The notes beneath the pieces were generated by a model. That model had not been told where the DNA came from and did no database searches. It saw nothing but the letters and a program-made list of their open reading frames with translations. From positions 1 to 5,801 of the forward strand of contig JABJCF010000346.1 in the NCBI GenBank assembly GCA_018665625.1: a DNA stretch of 5,801 nucleotides. Direction: 5' to 3'. The translations under genes were made by a program, and so were the position numbers. Below, in pieces: positions 5,129-5,801 of this stretch; the first letter of the stretch is position 1; each line of letters starts with the position of its first letter. This stretch comes from Nitrospina sp. Its GTDB lineage: Bacteria > Nitrospinota > Nitrospinia > Nitrospinales > VA-1.

Positions 5129-5801
5129 AAAGGTCTGGATTTGGTGATTGCCCCAGTCGGCGACATAAACTTTGCCTTGAGGACCAACGGCAACATCGGT
5201 AGGGCCATCGAACTGCCCGGCACCCTGCCCCTTGCCTCCCCATTGGGTTAAAAAACATCCATCGGCGGTGAACATCTGCACACGGTGATTATAAAAATCC
5301 GCGACATATAAATCCCCACTCTTATCACTGGCGATGCCTGACGATACGCGAAAGCCTCCGCCTAAGAAACCCAGGCCGCCAAACTGAGAAATAAAATCAC
5401 CTTCTGACGAAAATCTCTGCACACGATTGTTATAAGCATCGGAAACATAGAGAGCATTATTTAATCCAACAGTGATCCGGGTGGGATAATTAAAATTGCC
5501 TTCCGCACCCACAAAGAAATTCAAAAAAGATTTCACAATAGAAACCACCTGATACTCGCCCCATTCTTTTATAAAGTTTCCCTGCAAATCAAACTTCTGT
5601 ACGCGATGGTTGTAAGTATCAGTGACAAAAATATTTTGCTGCGAATCAATGGCTAACCCGGTGGGCGAATTGAACTGCCCGGCATTTTTGCCCGAGCTTC
5701 CCCATTGCATGAGAAACTTTCCATCAGAAGTAAATTTCTGAATGCGGTCGAGTTCGTAATCGGCGACAAAAATATTCCCTTCAACATCCACTGCCAACCC
5801 C
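5111..5801 (-). CDS. NHL-repeat beta-propeller protein, C-terminal part (5' end outside the window)
   Basis: The frame is open to the right edge and ends with TGA at 5111-5113, giving 229 visible residues. They form five consecutive NHL units of the pattern GLAVD..GNIFVADY..DRIQKF...G.F...WG, with repeated VAD/VTD/VSD, NHRVQ/NNRVQ and WG....GQF..PT motifs. The TTG at 5795-5797 that could be taken as a start is really an internal codon of the GLAVD motif, so the gene continues upstream. NHL propellers are binding scaffolds, often secreted or periplasmic in bacteria, and enzymatic activity cannot be assumed. The last unit ends NHQIQTFKIKRD with no further domain. The second visible unit has an enlarged hydrophobic loop (bases 5505-5555, YQVVSIVKSFLNFFVGA) that breaks the regular spacing. 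Localisation and any N-terminal signal or domain cannot be seen. It converges on the globin-PsiE gene with 7 bases between stops. Confidence 0.88.
   Translation of the reverse strand, partial: GLAVDVEGNIFVADYELDRIQKFTSDGKFLMQWGSSGKNAGQFNSPTGLAIDSQQNIFVTDTYNHRVQKFDLQGNFIKEWGEYQVVSIVKSFLNFFVGAEGNFNYPTRITVGLNNALYVSDAYNNRVQRFSSEGDFISQFGGLGFLGGGFRVSSGIASDKSGDLYVADFYNHRVQMFTADGCFLTQWGGKGQGAGQFDGPTDVAVGPQGKVYVADWGNHQIQTFKIKRD

Noticed and set aside
5795..5797. TTG as the true start of the NHL-repeat protein
   Set aside because: It encodes the Leu of the repeat motif GLAVD and the frame continues to the window edge, so the gene is truncated rather than starting here.
1..5801. CRISPR array, tRNA, rRNA or insertion sequence
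   Set aside because: No regularly spaced repeats, no cloverleaf or rRNA-like sequence, and no transposase or terminal inverted repeats were seen.

Overview
The window looks like ordinary chromosome from a Gram-negative bacterium that makes menaquinone by the futalosine route. The evidence is a truncated aminofutalosine synthase (MqnE) gene behind a UbiA-family prenyltransferase gene of the MqnP type. Sampled lines of the larger genes are about 48-52% G+C. The gene mix (futalosine enzymes, an MsbA-like ABC exporter, an NHL-repeat protein, a globin-domain membrane protein) would fit Deltaproteobacteria-like, Nitrospinota-like or related lineages, but the sequence alone does not fix the taxon. 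Gene packing is dense and no gene-free stretch exceeds 300 bases.

Layout. Bases 1-847 (minus) hold the N-terminal 282 codons of mqnE, cut by the left edge. Upstream of it on the same strand, at 934-1791, lies the UbiA/MqnP prenyltransferase, so the order of transcription is prenyltransferase then mqnE. A divergent intergenic region of about 80 bases, with a candidate promoter and a short direct repeat, separates this pair from a rightward group. That group is a 583-residue ABC half-transporter (1874-3625) and, 9 bases on, a small two-gene module (3635-4110): a DUF4258-like putative toxin overlapping by ATGA a DUF2283-like putative antitoxin. The module is clearly more A+T-rich than its neighbours and may be acquired. 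After a 72-base gap with a run of eight C comes a 306-residue protein (4183-5103) joining a globin sensor (protoglobin) domain to a four-helix membrane domain resembling PsiE. The right end (5111-5801, minus) is the C-terminal part of an NHL-repeat beta-propeller, convergent with the globin gene and separated from it by 7 bases, with an A/T-rich hairpin across both stop codons.

How the genes relate. The two minus-strand genes at the left plausibly serve one pathway, menaquinone synthesis. The ABC exporter and the toxin-antitoxin-like pair are close enough to be co-transcribed, but no functional link is evident. The most unusual item is the globin-PsiE-like fusion, which suggests a membrane-bound haem sensor of oxygen or another gas with an uncharacterised membrane output.
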